Shown: positions 1 through 6,327 of the stretch, piece by piece
Layout of the letters: each line of letters opens with the position of its first letter
Numbering within the stretch: position 1 is the first letter of the stretch
Source: Xanthobacteraceae bacterium
GTDB taxonomy: Bacteria; Pseudomonadota; Alphaproteobacteria; Rhizobiales; Xanthobacteraceae
Direction: 5' to 3'
DNA: 6,731 bases
Assembly (NCBI GenBank): GCA_030039655.1
Contig: JASHVC010000491.1
Coordinates: 1 to 6,731 of the forward strand
Made by a program: the position numbers and the translations under genes
Notes under the pieces: generated by a model
Told to the model about the DNA's origin: nothing
The model's database searches: none
What the model saw: only the letters and a program-made list of their open reading frames with translations

Positions 1-281
1 AAACGATGGGGATAATCAGCGACCATCCGAGCCGAATCCTCGTTGCACTCGCGGGCGAGCCGGACGGCAAAATCGAGATCGCCGAAATACACGCCAGGTG
101 AAGCGATTGAATTGATGGCAGCTGCTATTCCGGTCTGATCCATCAACTCAAGCTGAGCGGAGACACTCCAGTCGGCCCACGGGTTTTCGCCGCTGCCATG
201 AATGCCAACTTTCTCGAGTGCGCGTTTGTAATAGTCCGGGATCGGATGCTGGTGGGTGTCGATGAGTGGACCGTGAGTCAC
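1..281 (-). CDS. Amidohydrolase (Amidohydro_2, ACMSD-like), N-terminal part, runs off the left edge
   Basis: The first 93 codons of a metal-dependent hydrolase or decarboxylase are present; the rest lies outside the window. Translated from a GTG at 281-279, the protein begins with a short lead and then IDTHQHPIPDYY, where D8, H10 and H12 form the D-x-H-x-H start of a TIM-barrel amidohydrolase metal site. The following GVYFGDLDFAVRLARECN stretch resembles the Amidohydro_2 group that includes ACMSD and 6-methylsalicylate decarboxylases. The GTG is the only reasonable start, because an in-frame TAG lies at 311-309 with no ATG between; an AAGG sits about 11 bases upstream. It starts 53 bp after the permease stop, so it is probably the fourth gene of the leftward operon, acting in the cytoplasm on the imported compound or a product of it. 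The family is fairly sure; decarboxylase versus hydrolase (for example lactonase) cannot be settled from this fragment. Confidence 0.85.
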   Translation of the reverse strand, partial: MTHGPLIDTHQHPIPDYYKRALEKVGIHGSGENPWADWSVSAQLELMDQTGIAAAINSIASPGVYFGDLDFAVRLARECNEDSARMVADYPHR

Positions 282-334
282 GTGTGCTTGTACCTTGATG
301 TTGCGGCGCTATGGTTTCTAAGAAGTGCAGGAAA

Positions 335-1099
335 TTAATGCTGACTTGTGTGCTCCCACGGCATCATCAGCCATTCAGCGAGCGCAACCGCAGCAAACAG
401 CAGAATTCCGAGGGCGCTTAGCCACACAAGGGCGGCCCAGGCCAAAGGTCCGTCAAGTTGCGAGTTCGCGGCTAACACCAAATTGCCCAGTCCGGTCACC
501 GAGCCGACAAACTCCCCAATCACGGCGCCGATCACCGCGAGCGTGATGGCCACTTTCGAACCGGCGAATATAAAAGGCAGAGCCGCTGGAAGCTGCACCT
601 TGAAGAATATCTGACGCGGCGATGCGCACAGGGCGCGGGCAAGGTCGAGCAGTCCTGATGGCGTCGACTGCAAACCTGTCGCCGTATCTACCACGATCGG
701 GAAGAACGCAACCAGAAACGCTAATGCCAACTTCGAACTCATGCCAAGTCCGAACCAGACCAAGATGATTGGCGCGACTGCGACCTTCGGGATCGATTGT
801 GTTGCGATCAATATCGGATAAAGCACAAGATTGAACAGACGCGAATTTGCCACGCAAACCGCCAGCGGAATTCCGATCAACAGCGCCAATGCGAATCCCA
901 AGACGGTCTCAACGAAGGTCGGCCAGGTCTGCTGCAGCAATAGATCGTGGCGCCTTATCGAAACGGACGCGATTTCCACGGGGCTAGGCAACACCAATGG
1001 AGTGATGCCGGAGAGCGACGTATAGAGCTGCCACAGCGCCAGGACGGCCGCGACGCCAAGCAAAGGATAGGTCGACCGCTTGAGGTTTTGCGGATTCAT
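335..1099 (-). CDS. ABC transporter permease, SsuC/TauC type
   Basis: This is the membrane subunit of an importer. At 254 residues it is the usual length for the nitrate/sulfonate/taurine permease family (BPD_transp_1). About six hydrophobic segments are visible (roughly residues 12-30, 66-85, 92-116, 124-142, 182-202, 218-242). The cytoplasmic EAA-type loop that docks on the ATPase lies near residues 151-180, including LARALCASPRQIFFKVQLPA. The ATG overlaps the ATPase stop in an ATGA at 1099-1096, which implies translational coupling, and no strong Shine-Dalgarno is seen. The gene ends at a TAA at 337-335, and the amidohydrolase follows on the same strand. The family is clear; the transported compound cannot be read from the permease. 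Confidence 0.95.
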   Translation of the reverse strand: MNPQNLKRSTYPLLGVAAVLALWQLYTSLSGITPLVLPSPVEIASVSIRRHDLLLQQTWPTFVETVLGFALALLIGIPLAVCVANSRLFNLVLYPILIATQSIPKVAVAPIILVWFGLGMSSKLALAFLVAFFPIVVDTATGLQSTPSGLLDLARALCASPRQIFFKVQLPAALPFIFAGSKVAITLAVIGAVIGEFVGSVTGLGNLVLAANSQLDGPLAWAALVWLSALGILLFAAVALAEWLMMPWEHTSQH

Positions 1100-1938
1100 C
1101 GTGCAATGCCGAGTGCCCGACTGGCTCGATGTTCAAGCTCGGTGAACTCAGGCGCGTATCGCGTTTCCGGTTGCCTCGGATAGGACAAATCAATGTCGAT
1201 AAAATCGGCGATCCTGGCCGGACGGGGGCTGAAGACTGCGACCTTGTCAGAGAGGTAAACTGACTCGCTGATGCTATGGGTAACCAGCACTACGGTTGCG
1301 CCGGTTTTGGCCCGAATATCCAGGAGCAGATCCTGCATCTCCATCCGCGTCAACTCATCGAGCGCGCCGAAAGGCTCATCCATTAAAAGTAATTTCGGCT
1401 GGTGGACGAGCGCGCGACACAAAGCGACACGTTGCTGCATGCCGCCGGAGAGTTGCGAAGGGTAGGAGTGTTCGAAGCCAGATAGACCAACGAGTGACAG
1501 CAACTCGGCCGCGCGTTGGCTCGCCTTACCGTCAGCGTCCCCCTGAATTTCGATCGGAAAAAGCACGTTCTTGAACACTGTTCGCCAGGGCATCAAGTTC
1601 GGCTGCTGAAAGACCACTCCAAAATCAGGCTGCGGCCGCTCGACCTCGGCCCCATTGACCTGAACAACGCCACTTGTCTTCGGAATCAACCCAGCGACAA
1701 TCCTAAGAAAGGTTGTTTTGCCGCAGCCGCTGGGGCCGAGCAGACTAATGAGCTGCCCAGTGTGAAGATCGAAAGAGACAGTATCGATCGCGACAAGTGG
1801 CGCCTGAGCGTGCCGCTTGAACAATTTATGCACGTTTTCGAAGTGGCCAAATGTGTGCGGCTTGGAAACTGCTGAAAGATTTATCCCACCGATGGGTTCC
1901 GACTGCACAGGCCGCCGCTGGGCCGGCGAGTCGATCAC
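1096..1938 (-). CDS. ABC transporter ATP-binding protein, SsuB/TauB type
   Basis: This is the cytoplasmic ATPase powering the importer. All ABC motifs are intact in the 280-residue protein: Walker A GPSGCGKTT (68-76), Q-loop VFQQPNLMPW (from 109), signature LSGGMQQR (163-170), Walker B LLLMDEP with catalytic E188 (183-189), D-loop GALD (191-194) and H-loop H221. The QxPxLMPW Q-loop context is typical of the taurine/sulfonate/nitrate group. The start is GTG (1938-1936), overlapping the TGA of the binding-protein gene as GTGA. No good ribosome site precedes it, and about 30 residues come before the ABC domain, so the true start is uncertain; an in-frame GTG at codon 11 is an alternative. The stop overlaps the permease start. 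It should be functional as read. Confidence 0.95.
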   Translation of the reverse strand: MIDSPAQRRPVQSEPIGGINLSAVSKPHTFGHFENVHKLFKRHAQAPLVAIDTVSFDLHTGQLISLLGPSGCGKTTFLRIVAGLIPKTSGVVQVNGAEVERPQPDFGVVFQQPNLMPWRTVFKNVLFPIEIQGDADGKASQRAAELLSLVGLSGFEHSYPSQLSGGMQQRVALCRALVHQPKLLLMDEPFGALDELTRMEMQDLLLDIRAKTGATVVLVTHSISESVYLSDKVAVFSPRPARIADFIDIDLSYPRQPETRYAPEFTELEHRASRALGIAR

Positions 1939-2969
1939 GGCTTGATTGGCGGATCGGGTAAGAATCCTGCCGCGTAGGTGTCTGTCGGCGCCGGAGGAGT
2001 ACCGGTGATGCCGATGTACTTCTTGACGAAGTCAACATTAGCTTTGATCTCAGCAGCATCGAACCAGCCGAGACCATGATCCCGCGTCTCGGGAGTGACC
2101 ACAAGATCGCGGACAATACTCAGCTCCGCATTAATCACCTCGGGTTTAAGACTTTGTACAAACTGCAGTTCGTCCTGTGCCGCTTTGGCGGGATTGTCCA
2201 ACGCAAATTTCCATCCCTTCATGGCCGCCCGCACGAACCCCCGAACCACTTCTGGATTTTGTGAAAGGTACTGTTCCGTAACGCCGATGCCGTTCGAGTA
2301 AAGTTGCAAGCCATCGTCGGCGGGAACGAAGGTCTGTAGCTTCTCGTGAACACCTTCAGCCGCCTGCTCAAGACCCGGCTTTCCCATGATAAAGGTCTCG
2401 ATGGAGGGGATTTGCTTTGTGATGAGCGCGCTAGGCCGAGCTGGAGGGGAAATGTCCGTGACGTGAAGCGTAGTGGGGTCCAGACCCTTTCCGGTCATGA
2501 AGCCCTGCAAGATCTTGGGGGTGAAGCTGCCTGAACCGCTGCCAAGTGTAAGACCCTCAAGTTGCTTTGCCGTTGTTACGTTGGAACCGCTTTGCAAGCT
2601 GAAAACTGCAATCGGCTGTTTTTGATAAACGACAGCGACCATTTTGATTGGGGCACCGGTCGAGCGGGCGATGGCGACTTCCGGAACGCCCATGAAACCC
2701 AGATTCGCGGTCCCGGAGGCGACGTTTTGAATGACCTGTGCGCCGCCTCCCGACGGAATGATGCTGACGTCGAGGCCCTCAGCCTTGAAGAATCCCTCTG
2801 CGATCGCGGCATACCACGGTGCGTGCCGACCGAGCGGGATAAAGTCGAGCGAAAATACAACCTTCGTCAGCCCTGGCTGAGCAGCCTGGGCCAACGCCGG
2901 GCAGGGTCGCATGGCGGCAACGGATGCAACGGCTAATGCTGTGGCGATTGCGCCCGGTAAAAAACGCAT
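1935..2969 (-). CDS. ABC transporter periplasmic substrate-binding protein, NMT1/SsuA/TauA-like
   Basis: This is the periplasmic receptor of the importer and the first gene of the leftward operon. The 344-residue product has a basic N-terminus, a hydrophobic core and a likely signal peptidase I site after ALA at residues 25-27; no proper lipobox is seen, so it should be soluble. The mature part begins with KVVFSLDFIPLGRHAPWYAA and continues GFFKAEGLDV, the typical opening of NMT1/THI5-like binding proteins. Later come PSGGGAQVIQNVASG (72-86) and GLQLYSNGIGV (220-230), also usual for the family. A GGGAGAG ribosome site lies at 2980-2974, four bases before the ATG, which supports the start. Homologues bind sulfonates, taurine, nitrate-like or pyrimidine ligands, and the group also contains many uncharacterised rhizobial members; the ligand is not predictable here. 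Context suggests the substrate of the rightward enzymes. Confidence 0.93.
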   Translation of the reverse strand: MRFLPGAIATALAVASVAAMRPCPALAQAAQPGLTKVVFSLDFIPLGRHAPWYAAIAEGFFKAEGLDVSIIPSGGGAQVIQNVASGTANLGFMGVPEVAIARSTGAPIKMVAVVYQKQPIAVFSLQSGSNVTTAKQLEGLTLGSGSGSFTPKILQGFMTGKGLDPTTLHVTDISPPARPSALITKQIPSIETFIMGKPGLEQAAEGVHEKLQTFVPADDGLQLYSNGIGVTEQYLSQNPEVVRGFVRAAMKGWKFALDNPAKAAQDELQFVQSLKPEVINAELSIVRDLVVTPETRDHGLGWFDAAEIKANVDFVKKYIGITGTPPAPTDTYAAGFLPDPPIKP

Positions 2970-3041
2970 TGCTCTCTCCCGCGACGAGGTGGACGCCCAT
3001 TCCGCACTGATCGTGCCACCAACCGTTTTGTGCAGTCAATA

Positions 3042-3055
3042 GATTTTCGAAAATC
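3042..3055. promoter_or_regulatory. Perfect 14-bp palindrome, candidate operator
   Basis: GATTTTCGAAAATC equals its own reverse complement. It lies in the divergent control region and shares the GATT/AATC ends of the neighbouring dyads. It may be one binding site for the adjacent GntR protein; binding is inferred. Confidence 0.5.
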
Positions 3056-3063
3056 AATTGATT
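3052..3063. promoter_or_regulatory. Perfect 12-bp palindrome overlapping the first
   Basis: AATCAATTGATT is a perfect palindrome that shares AATC with the 3042-3055 palindrome and GATT with the dyad at 3060-3074. The overlap means a single dimer could choose between registers, or the array could be read as alternating GATT and AATC half-sites. Confidence 0.45.
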
Positions 3064-3074
3064 ATAGAATAATC
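3060..3074. promoter_or_regulatory. Inverted repeat GATTAT-AGA-ATAATC, candidate GntR operator
   Basis: Two perfect 6-bp arms flank a 3-base spacer, a size suited to a winged-helix dimer of the FadR subfamily. The right arm (3069-3074) also pairs with GATTAT at 3086-3091 across 11 bases that include the palindrome GGATATCC (3078-3085). A perfect minus-strand TATAAT (3066-3061) lies inside, so occupancy would be expected to block the transporter promoter if that is the -10 element. Confidence 0.5.
3061..3066 (-). promoter_or_regulatory. Possible -10 element (TATAAT) for the transporter operon
   Basis: The minus strand reads TATAAT exactly, about 90 bases upstream of the binding-protein start. 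I could not find a convincing -35 box 16-18 bases upstream, so this is only a candidate. In such an AT-rich stretch the match could be chance. Confidence 0.25.
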
Positions 3075-3114
3075 CCAGGATATCCGATTATCTTTGCCTA
3101 GCGGTACTTGAACG

Positions 3115-3120
3115 GGAGGG
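3115..3120 (+). promoter_or_regulatory. Ribosome binding site of the GntR gene
   Basis: GGAGGG-type purine run three bases before the ATG at 3124, a strong Shine-Dalgarno though closely spaced. It supports the chosen start. Confidence 0.6.
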
Positions 3121-3123
3121 CGA

Positions 3124-3858
3124 ATGCCCGCATCGTCTGCCAAACGTGTTGTCGATCAGACTTTGAATGCCTCGGCGTTGAGCCGCATTCGGTCGGACAT
3201 CATTGCCTGCCGCCTCATGCCCAATGAGCGACTGCGCTTTGACGCGCTTCGCGAACGCTACGGCATGGGTACCAGTCCGCTCCGCGAAGCCTTGATGCGC
3301 CTCGAAGCCGAAGGGCTAGTCGAACTCGAGCAGAACAAAGGCTTTCGAGTCTCGGAGGTGTCACGCGAAAACCTGATGGATCTGATGCAGACCAGAATCG
3401 AGATCGAAGCAATCGCGCTTCGCTGGTCGTTGGAAAAAGGCGGCGTCGAATGGGAAGCGAATCTGCTCGGGGCATTTCACCGACTGTCACGACAAGCCAA
3501 GATCGATCCAAGCGATCCGGAAACCATCAACGAAGCATGGAGTCGCGAGCACGCAGCATTTCACGCCGCACTCGTTTCCGCGAGCGGTTCGCCGACACTG
3601 ATGTCGATCCGTGAGCGTTTGTTCGAGCGGGCCGAACGTTACGTCTCACTCTCGATCATGTCCAACGCTCCGTTGCGCGACGACGTCAGTGAGCATAAGC
3701 AGCTGATGCGGGCTGCGCTTAATCGCGACGTGGACAAGACGCTCGAGCTTAACCATCTGCATATCAGCCGCACCTTGGACAAGGTCGCTTCATCCTTTGT
3801 AGCCAGCCGAGGCGCCGACAACAGCGGAGTCGCTCTCAAAAGAAAGCCCTTCAAATGA
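3124..3858 (+). CDS. GntR-family transcriptional regulator, FadR subfamily with FCD domain
   Basis: This is a DNA-binding regulator, probably the local switch for both operons. The 244-residue protein has an N-terminal winged helix-turn-helix (about 12-78) with the characteristic LREALMRLEAEGLVE and a wing reading NKGFRVSEVS. A helical FCD ligand domain (about 83-222) follows. Candidate FCD metal/ligand residues are H147 (in REHAAFH), H191 (in SEHKQLM) and H211 or H213 (in NHLHI); together with an acidic residue of the first FCD helix these would form the usual metal site. The length is normal. FadR-type GntR proteins usually act as repressors released by a pathway metabolite, often an organic acid; which one is unknown here. 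Its stop overlaps the start of the Ldh_2 gene as ATGA, so regulator and first enzyme appear translationally coupled. Autoregulation through the dyads upstream is likely. Confidence 0.95.
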   Translation: MPASSAKRVVDQTLNASALSRIRSDIIACRLMPNERLRFDALRERYGMGTSPLREALMRLEAEGLVELEQNKGFRVSEVSRENLMDLMQTRIEIEAIALRWSLEKGGVEWEANLLGAFHRLSRQAKIDPSDPETINEAWSREHAAFHAALVSASGSPTLMSIRERLFERAERYVSLSIMSNAPLRDDVSEHKQLMRAALNRDVDKTLELNHLHISRTLDKVASSFVASRGADNSGVALKRKPFK

Positions 3859-4937
3859 ACGCGCAGATGCAGGCGGGTCCGGTGACGCTTCCGGCCGCGC
3901 AACTTGCGGCGTTCATAGCAAAATTGTTTGCGGCAACCGGGCTTTCGTCTTCGGCAGCAGAGAATGTTGCCGGCGGCCTCGTCGACGCCGACCTTGAGGG
4001 ACTTACCTCTCACGGCGTGATGCTCGTCGATATGTATATTGAGAGGCTGCAAAACGGCTCGGTATCAAAGGAAACGACGGCCGCAGTCATCTCTGAACGC
4101 CAGGGAGCTGTAGTGCTCGACGCCGCAAACGCCCTCGGTCAGTTGACCGGCGATCAAGCGATGTATCTTGCGATCGATAAGGCGAGACAATTTGCGGCAG
4201 GAGTTGTCGCCGTCCGTCATGGATTTCATTTTGGTACTGCTAGCCGCTACGCTCGGCAAGCGGCGAATGCCGGCTGTATCGGCATCGTGATGTGCAACAC
4301 GCGCCCGTTGATGCCTGCACCTGGCGGTGCTGAGCGTGTTGTTGGTAACAATCCGCTCGCAATTGCTGTGCCCACTGACGGCGAAATTCCAATTGTGCTC
4401 GATATGGCAACGAGCCAAGCAGCGATGGGCAAGATCCGAATGGCCGAAAAGGCCGAGGAGCCTATCCCATCGACGTGGGCTGTCACGGCGCAGGGTCTCC
4501 CGACCACTAATCCAACGGAGGCCATTGCTGGGATGCTCCTGCCCTCTGGCGGCCCCAAGGGCTTTGGCCTTTCGTTTCTGATCGACCTTTTGTGTGGGCT
4601 GCTGTCACAAGGCGCTAGCGGCGCCCAAGTTCGGCCGCTGTACGGAGATTTCAGTGTGCCGTACGATTGCTCACATCTGTTCATCGCCATCGACGTGGCA
4701 CATTTTTGTGACGTCGACTGGTTTCGCGGCCAGACCGCGAGCGCCGCCAAGCGAATTCGCGGCGGCAAACGAGCCCCCGATATAACTCAGTTGTTCACGC
4801 CGGGAGAACCGGAATGGCAGCGGCGAGATCGCTCGCGCGGTCAGGTCATCCTAGAACCCACGGTGGTTGCAATGTTGCAACGCTACGCCGAGCGCCTCGG
4901 CGTTCAGCCTACGCCTTTCGACGTCGACACTGCATAG
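3855..4937 (+). CDS. Ldh_2-family (malate/lactate/ureidoglycolate dehydrogenase-like) NAD(P)H oxidoreductase
   Basis: This is a cytoplasmic dehydrogenase of the non-Rossmann Ldh_2 family, whose members include malate, sulfolactate and ureidoglycolate dehydrogenases and the imine-reducing delta1-piperideine-2-carboxylate reductase (DpkA). The 360-residue length is typical. Visible signatures are SHGVML with H53, RHGFHFGTASRYA with H125 (family form is usually R-x-x-x-HFG), GNNPLAIAVP (164-173), the conserved VLDMATS near 181-187 and GGPKGFGLSF (232-241), a cofactor-binding region. No truncation is seen. The ATG lies inside the regulator's stop codon overlap. The exact substrate (2-hydroxy/2-oxo acid or cyclic imino acid) cannot be told from sequence alone. 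A Rid-family gene immediately downstream makes imine or 2-oxoacid chemistry plausible. Confidence 0.92.
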   Translation: MNAQMQAGPVTLPAAQLAAFIAKLFAATGLSSSAAENVAGGLVDADLEGLTSHGVMLVDMYIERLQNGSVSKETTAAVISERQGAVVLDAANALGQLTGDQAMYLAIDKARQFAAGVVAVRHGFHFGTASRYARQAANAGCIGIVMCNTRPLMPAPGGAERVVGNNPLAIAVPTDGEIPIVLDMATSQAAMGKIRMAEKAEEPIPSTWAVTAQGLPTTNPTEAIAGMLLPSGGPKGFGLSFLIDLLCGLLSQGASGAQVRPLYGDFSVPYDCSHLFIAIDVAHFCDVDWFRGQTASAAKRIRGGKRAPDITQLFTPGEPEWQRRDRSRGQVILEPTVVAMLQRYAERLGVQPTPFDVDTA

Positions 4938-4944
4938 GAAAGAG
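4936..4944 (+). promoter_or_regulatory. Ribosome binding site of the Rid gene
   Basis: AGGAAAGAG, starting within the stop codon of the Ldh_2 gene, lies six bases before the ATG at 4951. It decides the start: an in-frame ATG at 4867 would add 28 residues with no family similarity and overlap the upstream gene. Confidence 0.55.
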
Positions 4945-4950
4945 TACATC

Positions 4951-5349
4951 ATGGCCAAGGTCCAGATTTCGAGCCCGAAGCTGCGGCAGCCGAATGGCGT
5001 TTTCTCCCATGCAACCGCTATCGAGGCTACGGGCCGGTTAGTTTTTATATCTGGGATGACCGCCCGTCGTCCGGATGGCACCATTGCCGGCATCGGCGAC
5101 ATCACGGAGCAGACTCGACAAGTTTGCGAAAACATCAAAGCAGCGGTGGAGGCCGCCGGTGGCGCGCTGGATGACGTTTGCCGCGTCGATGTTTACGTAC
5201 GCAACATGGAACACTTCGAAGCTATCCACAAAGTGCGGGCGCAATACTTCAAGCCGCCGTTGCCGGCCTCGACCATGGTCGAAGTGAATAAGATGACGTC
5301 AGCCGACTATTTAATCGAGATCAATGCCATTGCCGTGCTTCCGAAGTAA
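4951..5349 (+). CDS. Rid (YjgF/YER057c/UK114) family protein without the canonical arginine
   Basis: This small cytoplasmic protein has the Rid fold, normally a trimer with active sites between subunits. Family landmarks in the 132-residue product are LVFISGMTARRPDG (30-43), VCENIKAAVEAAGG (58-71), VCRVDVYVRNMEHFE (76-90), RAQYFKPPLPAS (96-107) and LIEINAIAVLPK at the end. Aligning PASTMVEV with PARSCVEV of E. coli RidA puts S107 where RidA has the catalytic R105, while the glutamate matching E120 (E123) is kept. Canonical RidA deaminates 2-aminoacrylate-type enamines using that arginine; Rid subfamilies 4-7 lack it and their roles are poorly known, and some Rid proteins are 2-aminomuconate deaminases. 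A pathway-specific role is therefore more likely than housekeeping RidA. The gene starts 13 bases after the Ldh_2 stop and 12 bases before the first cupin. Confidence 0.93.
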   Translation: MAKVQISSPKLRQPNGVFSHATAIEATGRLVFISGMTARRPDGTIAGIGDITEQTRQVCENIKAAVEAAGGALDDVCRVDVYVRNMEHFEAIHKVRAQYFKPPLPASTMVEVNKMTSADYLIEINAIAVLPK

Positions 5350-5361
5350 CGGGTCGCTCAT

Positions 5362-5724
5362 ATGCCAGACAAATTTGGAATTCAGGAAGCAGCCAAGCGC
5401 GGTGTCAAGTTGGGCGAAGTGGGTCAGCGCATCGTCCTCGAGAATGAGCACGTCAGGGTCTGGGAAATCAATCTCGATCCGGGTGAGACGATTGATTTTC
5501 ATATTCACTATCACCCGTATCTTGTGATCTCTTTAGGCGGCGGCGAGAATGAAATCGAGACGATTTTCGACGATCGCATAAAAACGGTCGAGGAGCTCGG
5601 CTCGACGGTTTTTATCAATGAGATGCGCGCCGTTCATCGTCTGACCAATCGCGCGAAGATTCCCTATCTTTCCCGACTCATAGAATTGAAAAATGTCCGA
5701 TGGACCACCGAAGTAAAAAGCTGA
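5362..5724 (+). CDS. Small single-domain cupin protein
   Basis: This 120-residue protein is a single double-stranded beta-helix of unknown function. The first cupin motif is G41-x5-H47-x-H49-x-H51, giving a histidine-rich HIHYH but no glutamate at the usual fourth-ligand position. The second motif is relaxed: GSTVFINEMRAVHRLTN (80-96), with H92 as the last ligand and N96 at H-x3-N. A metal site of H47, H49 (or H51) and H92 is therefore plausible. Its N-terminal part reads ENEHVRVWEINLDPGE, a form seen in many uncharacterised small cupins next to catabolic genes. No strong Shine-Dalgarno precedes the ATG, though it starts 12 bases after the Rid stop. It could be an isomerase, a dioxygenase or a binding protein; no substrate is assigned. 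Confidence 0.85.
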   Translation: MPDKFGIQEAAKRGVKLGEVGQRIVLENEHVRVWEINLDPGETIDFHIHYHPYLVISLGGGENEIETIFDDRIKTVEELGSTVFINEMRAVHRLTNRAKIPYLSRLIELKNVRWTTEVKS

Positions 5725-5727
5725 ATC

Positions 5728-5735
5728 AGGAGTGA
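5728..5735 (+). promoter_or_regulatory. Ribosome binding site of the second cupin
   Basis: AGGAGTGA four bases before the ATG at 5740, just after the TGA of the first cupin. It supports the start and independent translation within the operon. Confidence 0.6.
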
Positions 5736-5739
5736 AGTC

Positions 5740-6135
5740 ATGCTGCCGAAAGAAGCACCGAAGCTAGAAGAGCTCTTGATCCAGTCTGCATCGCTGCCCT
5801 GGCGCGAGAAGTCGCTTAAGGGCATTTCCGAAAAAATGTTGTGGCGCGACGATGAAACAGGCGCGTCGATTGCGCTTATAAAATTTGCGCAAGGAGCCGG
5901 AATTCCGCAGCCCCATTTCCACGCATCTAACCAGTTCATGTTTTGCCTAGAGGGGAAATATGAATACACGTCAACCGGGGTAACGCTGACTGCTGGCAGC
6001 TTTTACTGCAATCCCAAAGGTAACGTTCATGGCCCGGCCATCGCTCACGCCGAAACTGTTGTGATCGAGATCTACGATGGCCCGCACTATCCAGAAAAAC
6101 CGTCCTGGTATACCGACGAGAGAGATGCCCACTGA
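5740..6135 (+). CDS. Cupin protein, ChrR/acetophenone-dioxygenase-like
   Basis: This second single-domain cupin has 131 residues and is only distantly like the first. Motif 1 reads PHFHASNQFMFCLEG, with H59, H61 and Q65 at the position normally held by glutamate and G72 closing the motif. Motif 2 is canonical: GSFYCNPKGNVHGPA, G86-x5-P92-x-G94-x2-H97. The early LPWREKSLKGISEKMLWRD region resembles ChrR-type cupins and the group with 2,4'-dihydroxyacetophenone dioxygenase. A mononuclear Fe or Zn site from H59, H61, Q65 and H97 is expected, consistent with an oxygenase or hydrolase but not proof of one. It is the last gene of the rightward operon; no clear terminator follows. The fold is sure, the activity unknown. 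Confidence 0.88.
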   Translation: MLPKEAPKLEELLIQSASLPWREKSLKGISEKMLWRDDETGASIALIKFAQGAGIPQPHFHASNQFMFCLEGKYEYTSTGVTLTAGSFYCNPKGNVHGPAIAHAETVVIEIYDGPHYPEKPSWYTDERDAH

Positions 6136-6327
6136 TTAGGGCGCGTACTCATTAAATTCGATTTGCCAAGCACTGCTCGCTGAATGTCCGCTTCCAAAAG
6201 CGACCGTTTTGCTGCGGCGTAAGAGAATGACGGAACGTGCCAAATGTATGACCCGGCCGTGCGGGACAAGATGGTCTTCCGAGATCGACGAACGTGAGTG
6301 CTGCAACAATGTATTAGACCTCTGGGT

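Larger units (their letters stand above)
2970..3123. promoter_or_regulatory. Divergent control region between transporter and regulator/enzyme operons
   Basis: This 154-bp gap separates two back-to-back genes and must carry both promoters. Its centre (about 3040-3095) is AT-rich against GC-rich surroundings and packed with inverted repeats, listed separately. The FadR-type regulator gene starts at one edge, so the natural reading is that its product binds here and controls both operons. That regulation is inferred from position and symmetry. Confidence 0.7.

Noticed and set aside
453..857. 134-codon minus-strand frame within the permease gene
   Set aside because: It is an alternative frame of a clear permease with full transmembrane pattern and EAA loop; the composition is arginine-rich as usual for shadow frames.
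3034..3039. Minus-strand TTGACT as a -35 box for the transporter operon
   Set aside because: The sequence 16-18 bases downstream has no acceptable -10 match (best is CACGAT).
4247..4768. 173-codon minus-strand frame inside the Ldh_2 gene
   Set aside because: It lies opposite a well-supported gene, its protein has no recognisable domain, and it looks like a GC-driven shadow frame.
4867..4950. Longer start for the Rid protein adding 28 residues
   Set aside because: The extra residues have no family similarity, overlap the end of the Ldh_2 gene in another frame, and a good ribosome site precedes the ATG at 4951, which gives the normal family length.
6194..6214. CAAAA...TTTTG pairing as a terminator for the cupin operon
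   Set aside because: Only a few A-T pairs, no GC stem and no T-tract after it.
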